Positions 1-11,799 of a stretch of 64,000 bases of DNA are shown here, in pieces. Numbering within the stretch: the stretch's first letter is position 1; every line of letters begins with the position of its first letter. Under the pieces are notes generated by a model. It made no database searches. It was not told where the DNA came from and saw nothing but the letters and a program-made list of their open reading frames with translations. Source of the stretch: Ypsolopha sequella (taxonomy: Eukaryota; Arthropoda; Insecta; Lepidoptera; Ypsolophidae); assembly GCA_934047225.1 (NCBI GenBank), contig OW203989.1, positions 7,105,977 through 7,169,976 on the forward strand, written 5' to 3'. The position numbers and the translations under genes are program-made.

Positions 1-172
1 TACTCCTCCCACACGGGTGATCTAAAAACTTTCATAAAAATATATGATAGGCATAATAGAGTCAAAAATAAATTTTAAGTTTCATAAACTGTTTTTCTAT
101 TGTAAGTTTTGACAAAAAAAAACGAAAGTCATCGAAAGTTTCACATGATTAACACAAGAATTGTCTTACCCC
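1..172. other. AT-rich flank, nothing recognised
   Basis: No open frame, repeat or RNA gene is recognised before the first terminal-inverted-repeat element begins. Confidence 0.5.
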
Positions 173-1832
173 AAGTAGCATTCGGGGTTCTATATAAGAT
201 GTCTAGTCGTTCACATGTACTCCACAAGCTGTGTAAGTCAGCTGTATAAGAGCTGTATAGATTGCTATAATGCTCTTATAGAACCAGTTTGGGCACAAAT
301 TAGACAGCCTTAAGTTCACTATGGCTGTACATTAGCACTATAATAGCATTATAATAGCAGTTTAAGTAGTAACATCGGACTTAAGGCTGACTTACGGCAC
401 TATATGGGACCCAGTGTGAACCATACAACGTACATGAGTGTAATAAAGAGTAACAAGTGGCTAAATACACAGCCTCAAATTTACATGTGTCCTATTATTT
501 CTTTATTTTATTATTAATTTCCTCATTGGTTTGGTTTTGTGTGTGCCGTCAGAAACATTAACTCCGGCTGATCAAGGATAAAAATTTATGATAACACGCG
601 GTATACTTAATAATGTTAATGCCATGGGAATGCAACTTTATCGTGAAATGTATACATATTTACAGCTAAAATATTCACGCGCCTCTGAAAAAACGCGATA
701 TTAATTTTAAAATATTTAAAACTGGCTGAGAGGAAATCTACAATTTTCAGTTTTTGATATTATATTGGCATTATAATTATACTACAGTAATTAATTATAA
801 CATGAAACCAAAACTCAATCGCTCTATCTGCGTATTTTGTGATAAATCTGCATGATAATTTTGGAGATTTATTTGGTAAATATTTTAGGTTACGTAGAAC
901 AACATGGTGGAAATGAAAAACGGCTATGTGAACTGTTATAACTCCAATTTAATGCGGTGAGCATTATATAGGTTCACATGTGTTCTGTTAGAATGCTGTT
1001 ATCTATATGAAGTCCCACATTTGTACCACTACAGAGCCAATGTCTATAAATTTATTCTAATGTGAACTTATGTACAGCTTTAAGATGTATTTCAGGTCAA
1101 TTGTGTATCATCGTTTAATTATTTCAATATACTGAAACTTTAGAGATCCGCAATAATAATTATTGTCCGTTAAATCGCCTAGCCCAGGTACTAAGACAAG
1201 TATGAGTACCTAAAGTACAAATTTTGTAACAAACTAACAAAAATCACTTTTTGTTTTCGTGTGAGATACACAGTGGGATAAGTGTAATAGAATATCACAT
1301 TCACATTCATGTTCAGCTTACAGCAAATAAGAGTAGTACTTGTGGACAAATAAACTGCTATTGATGTTAATGGACAACACATCTAGTCCTTTTAACAGCC
1401 TACAGTGCACATGTGAACCATTTAAACACTTCTGTACAGATAGTAAAAAACAAGTCCTACTACAGCTACTAGCTGTATAACAGTCTAAAACAAGTAAACA
1501 TAACAGCCTTTGGCTTTATAAATGACCACGTGTGTTCTATTAAAATGCTAGCTCTATAACATCGTACAAGTAGGCCGTTAAACAGCGGTTGCCATATCTA
1601 TACCCTCCTATAATGCTCTTAGTCAGACGGCTGACTAAAGGATAGTTGTTAGAGTATTATTACACCAACAATCGTATAAAAGTATAACTCTACACTTCTA
1701 TAAGTCCCTTAGACAGGTGTAGGTGTTATTAATCGCAATAATGCAGCTTCTACATCACGAGTGAACTGTAATAATGCTTCAAGTACACCTGGGAACTAAA
1801 TGTGTACTCTTAAATGGAGTAAAATGCTACTT
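173..1832 (+). mobile_element. 1.66-kb TIR element, copy 1 (unknown class)
   Basis: Both ends carry the 10-bp inverted repeat AAGTAGCATT / AATGCTACTT. A second copy lies in opposite orientation at 16197-17845, and similarity stops exactly at these 10-mers in both copies, so they mark the element ends. No coding frame is present, so it is non-autonomous. The interior is full of recurring short motifs such as ACATGTG, GTTCACATG, TATAATGCTCTTA and CTRTTARAATGCT, which could be subterminal protein-binding sites. A target duplication could not be fixed (left flank TTACCCC, right flank CTCCTTCC). I cannot place it in a known superfamily. Confidence 0.75.
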
Positions 1833-1936
1833 CTCCTTCCAAACGCCTAAAGCAATTTTAATTATTATTTAATTGGTTAACCAAATTATAGGAAATTTTT
1901 AGATCTAAAAAATTTAAGTTAAATTTTTTTTTTCCG

Positions 1937-2110
1937 TTCATGGCGTCCATGTGAAAAGTATTATTTTCTCCCATTTTGCGCTAGCCGGAGACGCAGTGGT
2001 TGTCGTAACAGCCACTTTTCAAGGCACGCTGAAATGAACATTATTTCAATGTCGTTTCCGTTGATATTTGTACCGACACACATCAAGTCGCTTATTAGAT
2101 CTTTATATTT
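1937..2110 (+). repeat. Family D fragment
   Basis: Matches the right-hand third of the family D copies at 11324-11793 and 23711-24186, including the block CGTCGTAACAGCCAC-type and the stretch TTTCAATGTCGTTTCCGTTG. Truncated at both ends. The small open frames on either strand here are incidental. Confidence 0.7.
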
Positions 2111-2457
2111 GTTTTCCTTCCCCCCCACACTGCATTCCGACCCATCTCTCATCAAGAGCTGCAACTCTGCAAGATGGCCAGCAACGAACTATTTTAGTTC
2201 GTTAGATGGCGAGACATTCAAAAAGCGCGGAGTTTCAGGTAAAAACTGTTTTCCATCAAACGGTAACTGTTTATTTATGGAAAAGTGACTTCTTACTTAG
2301 TCTTTTTTACATAAACGACGTCTCTTTTTTATTTCCAGTAAGTACTGTATTAATAGATAAAAATAGCTAAACCTTACGTAAAAACGAGGCAATTTTCACG
2401 ACATCCTGACAGCCTAGATCCGCCTTTGTAATTGTAATTGTTTTATAAGTACTGTGC

Positions 2458-2613
2458 TACAATTCGTTGGCTCATTATTACAAAGTTCTATGTAAAAAAA
2501 ATTGGAACAACACAAGGTTCTATGTGTCATTCATTAGCTATTGTCACATAGAACCTTGTATTATTCTTATTTTTTTTACACAGAACCTTATAATAGTGAG
2601 CCAACGAATTGTA
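2458..2613. mobile_element. Foldback MITE (TACAATTCG ends)
   Basis: Inverted arms begin TACAATTCGTTGGCTCA and end with its complement TGAGCCAACGAATTGTA. Arms of about 70 bp pair almost throughout around a short loop. TA-rich flanks would fit a Tc1/mariner-type insertion, but this is not proven. Confidence 0.8.
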
Positions 2614-3125
2614 TATATAATAAATTGAAATTGAACTATTAATATCAAGTAAATAGAGTTCATTTCAAATGAAAAAAAACTTGTTTCCGTGAACGTTTGT
2701 AATTTGGTGTTGTCTTTTATCTGATCAATTCAAATTAAAAAGTCACCTGTCAGTTTGACCCAAATATTGATAAGTTTCTCACGGGGTGGAGGAAGTCATT
2801 CGGTTGAGGAATTATGATTATTATCCAGTGAGTGACTGTGAACCGCCACATGCTACTAAATAATAGGGTGCACAAAATGTGATGCATGTATTAAGATATA
2901 CATACATACCTATATACGACGACCAAATGTTTAAAGAACGATCCTATCTGATCATTATTGAGATCATGAAATCAAGGATGAAACGCGTGAACCCAGAAAA
3001 GCAGTGAAAGCAGACGAAGCGTGATCAGTCTGTCCATAGACAAACAACGTTAGGGTGGAAGAAACTGTTTGAAAGGATTGCGGAAATAGCGGTGTACTAA
3101 TTGATATACTATTTAAATATTAATA

Positions 3126-3204
3126 GACCGCTGGGAGTGGCAAAGTCCTGGAAAGGCTTATGTCCAGCAGTGGACGAACTAGGCTGATGGATGGATGGAT
3201 GGAT
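3126..3204 (+). mobile_element. 5'-truncated SINE-like tail
   Basis: Contains the last ~55 bp of the SINE-like unit seen in full at 10217-10577 (GTCCAGCAGTGGACGAACTA then AGGCTG) followed by a GGAT-type microsatellite tail. 5' truncation is typical of target-primed reverse transcription. Confidence 0.7.
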
Positions 3205-3244
3205 ATAATAAATACATACTAATAAAAAATATGTAAATCATGTT

Positions 3245-3475
3245 GTATAGGAAGTTGCGGAAGCCGAAAACTCGCGATAGTAATCGTTCATACGAATAGC
3301 TTTCCGTGAAAAAACCGATAAGTCGAGAAAAAAATCTGTTGTTTCGTACATTTTAGTAAGGGAGCTATGTAACTTTTCTATGGAAAAGCTGATTGTCTTT
3401 TCGCAATTACAGGGTTGTCTCCATAGTAAAAGTTGTTCGTATGGACGAGTGCTATTTCCAGTTTAGTTAGATGCA
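3245..3475 (+). repeat. Family E copy, diverged
   Basis: Related to the foldback family E (18242-18456, 27010-27646). It has GAAGTTGCGGAAGCC near the left end and GGACGAGTGCTAT near the right. The terminal TTAA is no longer intact. Confidence 0.6.
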
Positions 3476-3534
3476 GCATAGTTATCCCAAAGTGGCATAG
3501 TACGGAAGTCGGTAACGGACGAAGCAACGGATCG

Positions 3535-3655
3535 ACGTGATTTTTTGCATAGAGATAGTTTATGGGCCGAAAAATGACATAGGCTACTTTTTATATCAGG
3601 AAAATGCAAACCAAAACAGCACGGGCGAAGCTGCGGGCAAAAGCTAGTCTTATAT
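3535..3655 (-). repeat. GCCCGCGGCTTC-type repeat
   Basis: On the minus strand this reads ACTAGCTTTTGCCCGCAGCTT and continues with AAAAAGTAGCCTATGT-like sequence. This interspersed element is common in lepidopteran genomes. Other copies lie at 13857-14045, 45185-45235 and around the BEL/Pao insertion. Confidence 0.6.
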
Positions 3656-4088
3656 TTACGGATTATATTTGTGGTAATCAGATAGGTTCAAATATCGGTT
3701 GGGAACCAAAATGCGGACTTCACGGTAGAGTAGTCACGACACGACTGAACAGTGCGTGAAATAGGACCGCCCGTTGCAATTTGAATTTATGCCTACTGGA
3801 AATGTGGGAATGTCTACTTAGGTTTATTGTTTATGGGCAACTGTTTGTTTATGTAATGTAATATGTACATTTATAACGCATTTAGGGTAATAAGATACCA
3901 AATCTACGCGTGTTTATTTATTGTAATTAGATTATGTATTAAATACGAATTGATAGCAAAGTGTTTTTCAGTTGTTATGAGAAAAACGATAAATCGAAGC
4001 AAAGAAAAGTTTCTGTTTGTCTAGAAAAACGGCAGGTTGAATAAATTAAATAGCACAAGAAATAAGATGTTCCTTCAATCATATTTAG

Positions 4089-4553
4089 TCATTTAGACAG
4101 AGGAGAGGTAATCATTTAGACAGAGGAGAGGTAATCATTTAGATAGAGGAGAGGCAATCATTTAGACAGAGGAGAGGCAATCATTTAGACAGAGGAGAGG
4201 TAATCATTTAGACAAAGGAGAGGTAATCATTTAGACAGAGGAGAGGTAATCATTTAGACAGAGGAGAGGCAATCATTTAGACAGAGGAGAGGCAATCATT
4301 TAGACAGAGGAGAGGTAATCATTTAGACAAAGGAGAGGTAATCATTTAGACAGAGGAGAGGTAATCATTTAGACAGAGGAGAGGCAATCATTTAGACAGA
4401 GGAGAGGCAATCATTTAGACAGAGGAGAGGTAATCATTTAGACAAAGGAGAGGTAATCATTTAGACAGAGAAGAGGTATTCATTTAGACAGGGGAGAGGT
4501 AATCATTTAGACAGCGGAGAGGTAATCATTTAGACAGAGGAGAGGTAATCATT
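4089..4553 (+). repeat. 23-bp minisatellite with 115-bp higher-order repeat
   Basis: About 20 tandem copies of a 23-bp unit TCATTTAGACAGAGGAGAGG plus TAA. Unit variants (GGTAA or GGCAA; ACAGAGG or ACAAAGG) recur in the order T, C, C, T, AAA-T. Units 2-6, 7-11 and 12-16 repeat this 5-unit block, so a 115-bp higher-order unit was amplified three times. The last units carry private changes. There are no unique spacers, so this is not a CRISPR array. Confidence 0.95.
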
Positions 4554-4727
4554 TTTCAAATTACAATCTAATTAAATACACTCACATTTATGTGTAGATT
4601 AGTAAGACTGGATCCTGTGTTTGTATTTATTATTTAGGATATGGCATGGTTTCGCTAATTTTGTATTATTTCAACGATTTTTAATCGTAATAAATGTCTT
4701 CTGGCAGACTAGCCAACTAAAAATTAT

Positions 4728-4756
4728 AGATACAGATACAGATACAGATACAGATT
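4728..4756 (+). repeat. (ACAGAT)n microsatellite
   Basis: Tandem GATACA units followed by TTTTATTAATAACGG, which resembles the inverted 3' tail of a non-LTR element. The sequence downstream to about 4,820 may be the same fragment. Confidence 0.6.
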
Positions 4757-5209
4757 TTATTAATAACGGTAAGTTACAGGTCATTATTATGTGGTATTAT
4801 AAAACATATAATACCTAACTTACAAAAAATTATTTCTAAGACCTACTGTATCACCACTACAGTTAAACCAATTGGCTTTCGCTAGTGGCTATATAGTTTA
4901 GGTTAAGATTCATTGTAATCGGGATTAATAAAGATATATATATATAAAAAAAAACTATCATGAATAAACGAATCCTTATATTATTTTATCTTACATTTAA
5001 ATGAGAATACAGGAGAAAGATTTTTAAGGGATGGCAAGAGTTAATTTCAGAGCCAAACAGCGATTTAACCATAGAATAATTAAAAACCTTTTATTATTAC
5101 CTTTATTTATTATTATTACCTTTTATTATTCTAAGGATTTAACATAATATTTTAGAGTGCATTACAAGAAAGAAAAATCAATTAGAAACAAATTCTTTGA
5201 GAAAAATTA

Positions 5210-5290
5210 ATCGCTGACGGAACTCGAACCTGTATATCTGGCTATAGCGTGCCAGCGACCTATCAGCTAGTTTGTCCACCAAGATCTACC
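5210..5290 (-). repeat. tRNA-like SINE head or tRNA relic
   Basis: The minus strand shows an A-box-like TAGCTGATAGG and, about 35 nt later, a B-box GGTTCGAGTTCC, the spacing of an internal RNA polymerase III promoter. The acceptor-stem ends do not pair, so it is not a working tRNA. A tRNA-derived SINE head or degraded pseudogene is the likely explanation. Confidence 0.5.
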
Positions 5291-5319
5291 TATACATTCG
5301 CGCGGTCTTGAAGTCTCCA

Positions 5320-6229
5320 GCTAGGGTAGACTACGGGCGCACCGAGGGTAACCCTATGTATCAAGTACCAAGACGTGACCAATTCAGAAATGTGTAGAAA
5401 AAAAAACTACATCAAAATAAACATTTCCTAAAATCCCTTTTTAGCGGATGTCTAATTCGTACATGGAACTCAAAGTCCAAATTTCATATTCCTAAGTCCA
5501 GCCGTTTGACCTGGGCGTTGATGGATCAGTCAGTCAGTAAGAGTTTATTTAAGTATTGATTTTTCTATCTTGCAATTGTAATGCACCAAACAAATATTGA
5601 GAGTTTCCAAAGCGATAGATTTTGCATTAAACTCATAAAATCTTGGTTTTGGAGTACCTATCAACTAATCTAGCCATACTGCACATAACAAATTCAAATT
5701 TAAAATTCAAATTTGAATTCTGGTAATAACCAACAATTCTGGTAATACAATTATGATTAGTGACTGTCAAATCGAAGCTAGAAACCTGTCAACCGTTCTC
5801 TTGGGTTTGATTCCCAGTAGAGACAGTTCAATTTGTGCAGTAATTGTCTTGAGTTTGCATGTCTATCTGTTATTAGGAACAAATAGCAATTTCAATTCTA
5901 ATTGATTTTGTATTGAGAGGTTGAATTGTAATTAAAAATCATAGAAAGACTTTACTTTTATATAACAATAAAAACGGAACTAATATGGAACAGAAAATGG
6001 TTGGTTTATATATTACGAAAATTTAAAAATTCATGTTCAAATTAAATTAGCTAGAATTAACTAGGTAGATTGAGAAAATATGTTTTAGTTTGTATGATTT
6101 TGATGTATATATTTTTTTATTTCTGTTACATATTTTTAGTCCATATTTGTTTATAAATATATTATATTTAACTTTTACTAGCTTTTGATTAGAAGTGTTA
6201 TTAAAACAATTAAAAAAATTATAATTCGA
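5320..6229. other. Non-coding repeat-derived sequence
   Basis: Holds a 'GGCGTTGATGGATCAGTCAGT' type repeat end (about 5510-5540; relatives at 9190-9250 and 59650-59900) and short AT-rich inverted runs near 5690-5715. No gene is seen. Confidence 0.4.
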
Positions 6230-6301
6230 TATATTTCGGCCCTCGGTATGGGGCCGTCATCAGTCGACTGATGACGGCCCCATACCGAGGGCCGAAATAT
6301 A
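6230..6301. repeat. 72-bp perfect palindrome with hammerhead-like core
   Basis: Every base from 6230 to 6301 pairs around the centre between 6265 and 6266 (CAGTC|GACTG). Each strand carries CTGATGA, a GC-rich stem and GAAATAT, as in the 3' end of the Penelope-like insert at 44318-44350. It is best read as two head-to-head copies of that terminal hairpin. Confidence 0.9.
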
Positions 6302-6896
6302 GTCCATATTTGACTTTAAATGACTCCAAGTGGGTCGAACGAAATAGATGTCTATAAATTGAGTTTTCTTTTCTTTTTAATTTATATTTTAATGCTTTAT
6401 ATTAATAATTATTAACTGCTTTGCATATACATACAAGTAGGTTCTCTAAGCTTGAAATTTGAACTGTAAGTATTTCTAGCATATATCAAATAGCGCAGTT
6501 TAAAAAATTTAAAACTGTGCTTATGTATGAGAATTATCATACATAAATAATTGTGGAAATATCTTTAAGTACTTATTTAAACCATGTTGAGGCAGTTATC
6601 GATAACTAACCCAGATATAAGCAAAGTTATTTAACTTTTTAATGTCTCTATATCATCCAATAAGAATCAAAGGTTGCTAAACTATGTCATATACATATAT
6701 TCGGTTACGTGATCAGAATTATAATTATTGAATAAATAATGAAAACTTCACTTTCTAAATAAGTATATGGCAGAGGGATACCAAAGAGTTGAGTCATGAT
6801 TCATGATAAAGCATACTGTTGTGATTGGTATGATTTCTACGAACAACGAAATGTTATTGTTTGATGCACATTCTGTAACTATATACACCTACCATG

Positions 6897-6925
6897 TTAT
6901 CACAGTATAATATTATACTGTGATG
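6897..6925. repeat. Short perfect palindrome
   Basis: ATCACAGTATAAT and its complement ATTATACTGTGAT are joined directly, giving a 26-bp perfect palindrome. Probably a small foldback relic. Confidence 0.7.
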
Positions 6926-7376
6926 TTACGGTGAGACATCCGCCAACACGGTGGATAAAGCCATTTTTACACGACAAAAAAGGAGTGTATTTTTTTCAGG
7001 GTTCATGTATGTATTTTTCTTTATTCCAATATATCTTCTGAACGCTTTAATCAATTTGAATAAATGAGGTGTCTATTAGAATCTCTATACCATCCGGATT
7101 GACACTGGGTATAAAAATATTAAGTAAAAATGAATAATAAAAATATATTGTGTGATAACAGGCCTGACATAACACCAGGGCACTGTTTTTTTTTAAATCG
7201 CATTGTCCTGAGTCAGACTTTTTTCGCTGCCTCAACACAACATCTCTTGTTTTTATTGTTATTGTGTTACTGATCATTGTGTATGTTAGTGTTGTGTTTG
7301 TTAATTTTCTAATCTACTTTATTTTATTTTTTACTTGTTATTGCTGCGAATAAATGCCTTCTGATTCTTATTCTTA

Positions 7377-7541
7377 TTAAAAAGCACGACTGTCATAATT
7401 TCAAAATGAACTAAGTAACGACGACACCCAGTGCAGTCGGGGACATACAAAACAACACGTATCCAATGTAGAGCTGTCCCCTGACTGCACTGGGTGTCGT
7501 CACTACGTTCATTTTGAAATTATGGCAGTCGTGTTTTTTAA
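7377..7541. mobile_element. TTAA-flanked foldback MITE
   Basis: TTAA at both ends. Arms start AAAGCACGACTGTCATAATT on the left and with its near-complement on the right, and they pair for over 65 bp through GACACCCAGTGCAGTC. The loop is about 29 bp. Confidence 0.8.
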
Positions 7542-7549
7542 TAGTTTAT

Positions 7550-8567
7550 TTATTTATTTTTATTTCATTTTTGTTTATTGCGAGTGCGAGTAGGACTCGC
7601 GCCCTGACAGTGTTCCATACATGTCTTACGTGTTATATTAAACTGGCAAACTTTATTTTGCGTGCGCTCACGTAATAAACTGTATGATATTTACTGCAGC
7701 TATAGTTTGTCGGTAAAATTAGAAATTAATGATTTATTGGTTCATTTGTGCCAAAAAACCTTCCTTCGTACCAAATTTCAAGATTGTCACCTATTGTAGT
7801 CTAGTTTTGATGATCAGTTAGCGACTTGTAGTATGAAACATGGTTTGAAGGGCCGTATCTTTTTATTGCATTAAACTAGCAACTTAAATTTCCTACAATA
7901 GTATGAAGCTTGAGACCTCAGTATTTGATATTAATTTCAACCTGATGCCTCGAGTTTTTTTTCGCGAAAAAGGGCATTGACACAGACAAAAACGAATCTT
8001 ACAAGTGTTCAGTTTTTTTCCATTATAAGCAGAGTTCGGAATTAGGTAGTGTGATTTTAGAACTATATGATGATATTAATATGGATACAATTTTACAATA
8101 CATATTTCTTTAAATATCAATTAATCTGAGATGACAAATTTTAAGCAACGATTAATATAATTTACGTACTAAAATCACATGATATCACTTTTTTTATTGA
8201 AATGTCACTCTTTCTCCTTTTTATATAGTAGCAGTACCATTTGATAATTACTTTAATAAATAAAACCCTATCAGAATTCTGATCCCGGGAATATCTATAT
8301 TAAAATCGACACGGTACAAGTACAAATAACACTGCCTAATTCCGACCTCTGATTATGAGGTACAATACCCTTAAAATCACCTTCCTGGCTAGAATATAAG
8401 TTTTGTTACGGTTCATTATTTTAGAATTACCCATAAAAGTAAACTCCTCAAACGCAATACAAAAGCTTCGATTCCGCAACACTCTTTTGTTTTTCCGATC
8501 CTTTGACAATCGTCTTTTGTTTTCCGAGAACTATTCCTTCGTTGAGGCGGAGGAGTTCTAAAAGTTT
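7550..8567. other. AT-rich non-coding stretch
   Basis: Lies just downstream of the candidate first exon on its own strand, so it would be intron if that exon is real. No convincing exon or repeat boundary is visible. Confidence 0.4.
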
Positions 8568-8610
8568 ATGAATTTTCAATATATAAATATTCCGGTTAGG
8601 CGGTACTTAC

Positions 8611-8689
8611 GTTTGAGCTTTATTTTGAGGCTGGATTTGGGGCTCCAAGACGAAAACAAACCATTGATGTCGACGCCGCGAATGTTCAT
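8611..8689 (-). CDS. Candidate first coding exon of a host gene
   Basis: On the minus strand an ATG at 8689-8687 opens 26 codons plus one base, followed by a consensus donor (AAAC|GTAAGT; GT at 8610-8609). The peptide starts MNIRGVDINGLFSSW and ends with a Ser/Lys-rich segment. The A at -3 suits insect start context, and no in-frame ATG lies just upstream. The exon is GC-richer than its surroundings and a TATA-like box sits about 55 nt upstream. It ends in phase 1, like the exon at 42764-42945, so both could splice to one downstream acceptor outside the window. I do not recognise the protein. A chance ORF next to a chance GTAAGT is the alternative. Confidence 0.5.
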
Positions 8690-8740
8690 TTACTTACTAC
8701 ACTTGCACATTTTTTTCACGCACACACCCGTAATTTTACA

Positions 8741-8749
8741 CCTTTTATG
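8741..8749 (-). promoter_or_regulatory. TATA-like box upstream of 8611-8689
   Basis: The minus strand reads CATAAAAGG, one base off TATAAAAGG. Initiation 25-30 nt downstream would fall near 8715 and leave a short 5' leader before the ATG at 8689. Confidence 0.35.
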
Positions 8750-8759
8750 AGCACTGCTT

Positions 8760-9180
8760 TGGAAGTAAGTACTTTTGTCGTTTATGAAATACTTGCAGGG
8801 AATGTTTAGGTTCCGATACGATCGAAACACCATGCTTCTGCGCAACTGTCAGTGGTTTCTGGTTGTCGCCGCCAGTTGGCGTAGCCGTCTCTAGAGTGAA
8901 ATAGCTTGTATTTGTTCGTGGGTAGGACAGAGACGGAGCTTAAGGCTGTACGACCTTAAAAGCTCACACAACGCACACCTACACAAGGACGGTGTTTGTG
9001 TGTGCGTAAGTAGGTATCAAGCCTTGTTCAGCGTTCATCGCTGATGGAGGAAAATAGAAATATCCTGCTTAGAACATTTAGTTGTCTTAAAAACGTATGT
9101 CCTTGATACCATTGAAATTAGCGCTAGATCCGAATGCAATTTGGTAACCATAATGTCATCTATCTATCTTTAGATATCTA
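8760..9180. other. GC-richer flank of the candidate promoter
   Basis: Upstream of the candidate first exon on the minus strand. Locally GC-richer with several CpGs, and without repeats shared elsewhere in the window, which fits unique promoter-proximal DNA. No exon is called. Confidence 0.35.
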
Positions 9181-9189
9181 TACTATACA

Positions 9190-9600
9190 TACCCTGACTG
9201 ACTGACTGGTCTATCAACGCCCAGACCAAATAGTTTGACCTAGGGCCATTTGGACTGTAAGTTCCTTGTATGACGTAAGCATCCGCTTTATTGTTGGTAA
9301 TAATCCCGGAGTGTCTGTACATTAAAAAAAAGTAATAAAAATAGAAAGGGGGTAAAAGAAGTGTAATAGAACACAAATCAGCGATTTTTTAAATTCCTAT
9401 CTGTCTGTCTGTCTGTTTGTTTGTTCACGCACATCTCCGAAACCACTGAATCAACGGATTTCGATGCGTTTTTTTTATTATCATCGTAGTGACCCTGTTC
9501 TACATATAGGCTAGGGGTGTTAATAACATAACGTTTAAGCCGAAAACGGGGAAGTGTTGAATAAAGGTAGGTGGGGTCATGGGCAAGGCACATACCTGCT
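9190..9600. repeat. Repeat relic with TCTG microsatellite
   Basis: GACTGACTGACTGG followed by TCTATCAACGCCCAGACC matches an interspersed repeat end also present near 5510 and 59800. A short (TCTG)n tract lies near 9402-9422. No gene is seen. Confidence 0.45.
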
Positions 9601-10216
9601 ACAATACTTTACACATTAACATCTGAATCACAGAACTATGATCTGAATCTATTCGTTCAGTGAGTAGCTGTGCGACTTTAGCTTGTAAAATTCTTCGCAA
9701 CGTTTCTGAAGCCGGGAGCATATTTTTCAGTCTTAGCTTTGTTTGTGATATTGTCAGTTTGTATATTCAATTGAGAGCGCTTATAATGTTTGTTTCTGAA
9801 AAAAAAGTCATTTGTTTCCTTTAGGCCACGCGGGTAGCCCCTTACAAGGGATGTTGATAAAATAACCACGAAGCCGAAAACTATCGATACTACTTAAAGA
9901 TTGAAAGAAACTTCCAAGCGAGCGAAGCCGCGGCTAAGAGCTAGTTTTATATTTTTCATTTAGTTAAAAAGAAAAGTACATAAATTTAATGTAGATTCTT
10001 TAATGCGTACTAAATTATTTCGATAAATAACGGTGATATTTAAACTTATTTACATGGGGGAGGAATTTCAATTAGAACTATTTTAATACTGAATTTTAAA
10101 TATGGTTTTGGTAAATTGAATAAAACATGATGTATAGATGCACTTGTACTCGTTTTACAGTTTATAAAACTAATTTAACCTGACTGGTTTCGGTTTTAAA
10201 GTTTTCGGTTGTTTTA

Positions 10217-10577
10217 TCAGGTGGTAGAGCTGATGCCGGGCTCGACTGTGGAGGTACCACCATCTTACTTGGAGACCCCCTCGAAGTAATTCGGGGGAGA
10301 GTAAGAGGACAGCTCACAGGAAAAAAACCAGGAGGCCCACCATGCCTGGGACCGATGGATGGCGGTATATCCATCCCTAATAGCCGGGCATGGAACAGAC
10401 TGGTGACGGGCAGCGGCGTCACTGGTGCGATGGTTTCGGCACCGCGCTCACCAACCCACCTGCCCAGCGTGTGTGAGTATGGGCAATTCTTCCAGGATGA
10501 CCGCTGGGAGTGGCAAAGTCCTGGAAAAGCTTATGTCCAGCAGTGGACGAACTAGGCTGATGGATGGATGGATAGAT
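10217..10577 (+). mobile_element. Full-length SINE-like element, 361 bp
   Basis: Flanked by a perfect 10-bp target duplication GGTTGTTTTA (10207-10216 and 10578-10587). The 3' part encodes the end of a non-LTR ORF2 (…AYVQQWTN stop) and ends in an (ATGG)n tail, while the 5' part has no relation to a reverse transcriptase. This is the layout of a SINE that borrowed a LINE 3' end. Other copies lie at 13419-13804, 32937-33175 and 3126-3204. Confidence 0.8.
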
Positions 10578-10599
10578 GGTTGTTTTAAGTGCATCTACA

Positions 10600-11300
10600 T
10601 CATGTTGTTATTCAAGTTTCACCAAGTGCCGACAGCCGCACGTGTTAATCATAATTTGAATATAGCTAAATATTCCAAAATATCGTGAACTGCCATCTAA
10701 CTGATGTGGCACATACATAACATTTAAGTACAGTCACCAACACAACAACAACAAAAAAAAGGTAAAATTGTTAAAATAAAAGTTAAGTAAAATTGTTAAC
10801 CACTGCATGAATTAATAAATTTAATTAACTATAGAAATTAAAATTTACGATATACCTATTAGAATAAGTTTTATGCATGGAAATAGCAAAGATTAGATTA
10901 TTTGTACATACCTTATTTAATAATTATTATACTTAAAGTTATATTTTAATACTAAAATTAAGAATATTGTTACACCCAATGGGTAAAATTACATTAAGCC
11001 AAAATTATGTACATATTTATAACATCTACAACTGACATGTAATTTAATGCAATAAATATATTGATTGACAACACGATATTACCCTAGTAATCCTTACGAA
11101 TCGTACAGAAAGCGAACTGTAGCGCGTAACCGGTAAATGAGATTAACATCGTTACGACACGAATCCCCGAGGGGATGTTAGAAGTGTTCCCACGTATGGA
11201 CTGTGAAATGCAAGGCACAGACTACAGCCCACACTCCTACACGTTTCTCCAACGATTGAATGTCTCAGTGTGAAGAGTGGTGACTTGTGAGCCGTACTTC
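10600..11300. other. AT-rich unique-looking sequence
   Basis: No gene. A short segment near 11150-11290 (AATCCCCGAGGGG) partly resembles the complement of 12940-12960, so part of it may be an old repeat. Confidence 0.35.
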
Positions 11301-11323
11301 GGGCATAAATATGGATGTACAAC

Positions 11324-11793
11324 TTAAGGGCCTTACTATTGCCAAAAGGGTACTTTCTAAAGCCTACTCCTCGTTTATGGCCAATCCAAAAATAATGAAA
11401 AAATGTATTATGAATAATCAACTCTTAGACAACATATGCAACATTTTTCTTTTTCGTACTACCAAAACTTCTACATGTTTTTTTTTACTGAATGGTGTTT
11501 TTGACCTCAAATTCCCTACTGCTCCTGAGTGGCTTGGCCGATTGAATTCATGTATGCTTTGATAAATAGATAAACTTGATAGCTATAAACATAACATAAG
11601 ATTATTCAATCGAGTAATCACGTCCAAGTGAAAAGTATAATTTTCTCCTATTTCGCCCAATCAAGGACGCAGCGAGCGTCGTAACAGCCACTTTGCATTG
11701 CACGCTGATATGAACGTTATTTCAATGTCGTTTCCGTTGATATTCGTAGTGACAAATATCGAGCTGCTAATTTGGCGACGGTAATCGCCTTAC
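11324..11793 (+). mobile_element. Family D MITE, copy 1
   Basis: Starts at TTAAGGGCC and ends GGCGACGGTAATCGCCTTAC, where the last base has drifted from TTAA. The copy at 23711-24186 has TTAA at both ends. No coding frame is shared between copies. Confidence 0.75.
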
Positions 11794-11799
11794 GGGTGC

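Noticed and set aside
4089..4553. Regular repeat array that could suggest a CRISPR locus
   Set aside because: Units are contiguous with no unique spacers, and the context is eukaryotic. It is a minisatellite.
5210..5290. Functional tRNA gene
   Set aside because: A and B boxes are recognisable but the acceptor stem does not pair, so only a SINE head or relic is called.
7047..7277. 76-codon minus-strand frame just left of a MITE
   Set aside because: AT-rich, with no motif and no splice context, and it overlaps a non-LTR-type tail.
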